A DNA stretch of 20,973 nt, taken from positions 1 through 20,973 of the forward strand of contig DLBG01000032.1 in the NCBI GenBank assembly GCA_002494135.1. The letters run 5' to 3'. The DNA comes from Lachnospiraceae bacterium UBA7027. Its GTDB lineage: Bacteria > Bacillota > Clostridia > Lachnospirales > Lachnospiraceae. Under the pieces are notes generated by a model that saw only the letters and a list, made by a program, of their open reading frames with translations, was not told where the DNA came from and made no database searches. The number at the start of each line of letters is the position of its first letter. Within the stretch, counting starts at the first letter, position 1. This document shows, one piece after another, positions 20,134-20,973 of the stretch. A program made the position numbers and the translations under genes.

Positions 20134-20973
20134 TTAACCGTTCATCTGTTTTGCAACTTCCGCTGCAAAATCTTCGTTCTTTTTCTCCATGCCTTCGCCA
20201 ACTTCGAAACGAACGAACTTGGTGATTACGATGTCCTTGGAAACGCTTGCAAGATAGTTTGCAACGCTCTGCTTTCCGTCTTCAGCCTTAACATAAACCT
20301 GATCAAGTAAGCAGATTTCCTTAAGCTGCTTGGAAATACGTCCTTCTACCAGACCTGCGAAAATCTTGTCGCCGGAGATTTCGTCCTTCTTGCTTAATGC
20401 AAGCTGGCCAAGAGCTGCCTTTCCTGCGTCGGAGATGAAGTTCGGAAGATACTTGTTGGTTTTTTCCTTTTCGTAGCTTGCTTTGTCCTCGTCGCCCCAA
20501 ACATCGGTCGTGCTTGCTTCCTCAAGCAACTTGTTGAGGATGGGCTTCGGTAAGGTAAATGCATCGTTTAATGCGCTCTCAAGAGTGATATCTTTGATCT
20601 TTGCAAGTTCGTCTGCGGAAATGTCGTTTCTGGAGATGTAGGTAGGATTCATAGCCGCTACCTGCATTGCGATGTTGGTAAGGGCTTCCTTGGAAGCATC
20701 GGTATTGGTACCTGAAGCTGCCACTAAAACGCCGATCTTTCCGCCACCGTGAATGTAAGAAGCAACGATGTCGCCGGTAACTCTTTCAAATCTTCTGAAG
20801 GAAAGCTTCTCGCCGATTTTAAGAGTCTTCTCAGCGAATACTTCGGTAAGACCGCCGTCAAGAAGAGTCTGAACATCTTCTCCGTTTGCACCGCCGTTCA
20901 ATCCGGAAGCAAGTGCCTTGTCTGCGACTTCCTGTACGAACTCCTGGAATACTTCGTTCTTTGCAACGAAGTC
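20134..20973 (-). CDS. tsf: Elongation factor Ts, N-terminus outside the window
   Basis: The 3' 840 nt (279 residues) of EF-Ts, the guanine nucleotide exchange factor of EF-Tu. The frame runs to the window edge; the first visible residues DFVAKNEVFQEFV match the conserved TDFVAKN segment near residue 80, so the UBA-like N-terminal domain is missing. Later motifs are YIHGGGKIGVLV, NIAMQVAAMNPTYISR and KFVRFEVGEGMEKKNEDFAAEVAKQ, the normal C-terminus. The TTG at 20901 is an internal Leu codon, not the start. Unusual: about 59 extra residues lie between DITLESAL and LVEGRISKQLKEICLLDQ, coded at about 20377-20568, so the whole protein should be near 360 residues against roughly 300 in relatives. 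It ends before a strong terminator. Confidence 0.96.
   Translation of the reverse strand, partial: DFVAKNEVFQEFVQEVADKALASGLNGGANGEDVQTLLDGGLTEVFAEKTLKIGEKLSFRRFERVTGDIVASYIHGGGKIGVLVAASGTNTDASKEALTNIAMQVAAMNPTYISRNDISADELAKIKDITLESALNDAFTLPKPILNKLLEEASTTDVWGDEDKASYEKEKTNKYLPNFISDAGKAALGQLALSKKDEISGDKIFAGLVEGRISKQLKEICLLDQVYVKAEDGKQSVANYLASVSKDIVITKFVRFEVGEGMEKKNEDFAAEVAKQMNG

Overview
The window looks like a chromosomal segment of a Gram-positive anaerobe of the class Clostridia, most likely a Lachnospiraceae-type bacterium. The reasons are a PolC-type replicative polymerase, the gene order tsf-pyrH-frr-uppS-cdsA-dxr-rseP-ispG-polC, DXP-pathway isoprenoid genes, strong GGAGG-type ribosome binding sites, AT-rich spacers and a DUF1858 redox-disulfide protein. 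All 20 genes that I accept lie on the minus strand, so transcription runs from high to low coordinates; the large plus-strand ORFs are antisense shadows. I see no tRNA, rRNA, IS element, prophage or CRISPR array.

Layout in the direction of transcription. (1) 20973-20134: 3' part of tsf (EF-Ts), followed by a strong intrinsic terminator. (2) 19916-17862: a membrane-anchored NodB-type polysaccharide deacetylase and a bactofilin with a long N-terminal extension, behind their own candidate promoter. This pair sits between tsf and pyrH, which are neighbours in many Firmicutes. (3) 17830-12550: pyrH, frr, uppS, cdsA, dxr and rseP, with short gaps or overlaps: UMP kinase, ribosome recycling, undecaprenyl-PP and CDP-diacylglycerol synthesis, the committed MEP-pathway step and a site-2 protease. 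A weak terminator follows. (4) 12441-10773: an unknown protein that resembles a degenerate PP2C phosphatase, then a membrane-anchored Ser/Thr kinase with a tandem repeat inside its catalytic domain. The pair interrupts the usual rseP-ispG junction. (5) 10683-9628: ispG. (6) 9608-9531: five regularly spaced copies of a 10-bp motif in the leader of polC. (7) 9499-114: polC, a small ORF with no clear start, a two-TM protein, a TM1586-like nitroreductase, a four-TM protein, a WYL regulator, a lipoprotein and a DUF1858 protein, closed by a terminator.

The block links translation (EF-Ts, RRF), envelope precursor supply (UppS, CdsA, Dxr, IspG), envelope modification and shape (deacetylase, bactofilin), membrane proteolysis (RseP) and replication (PolC). 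The most interesting content is the two accessory pairs inserted into this conserved backbone, the iterated motif before polC, an apparent internal translation start in the bactofilin gene, and charged or repeated insertions in otherwise conserved housekeeping proteins. These proposals are inferences from reading the sequence alone; no database search was possible.
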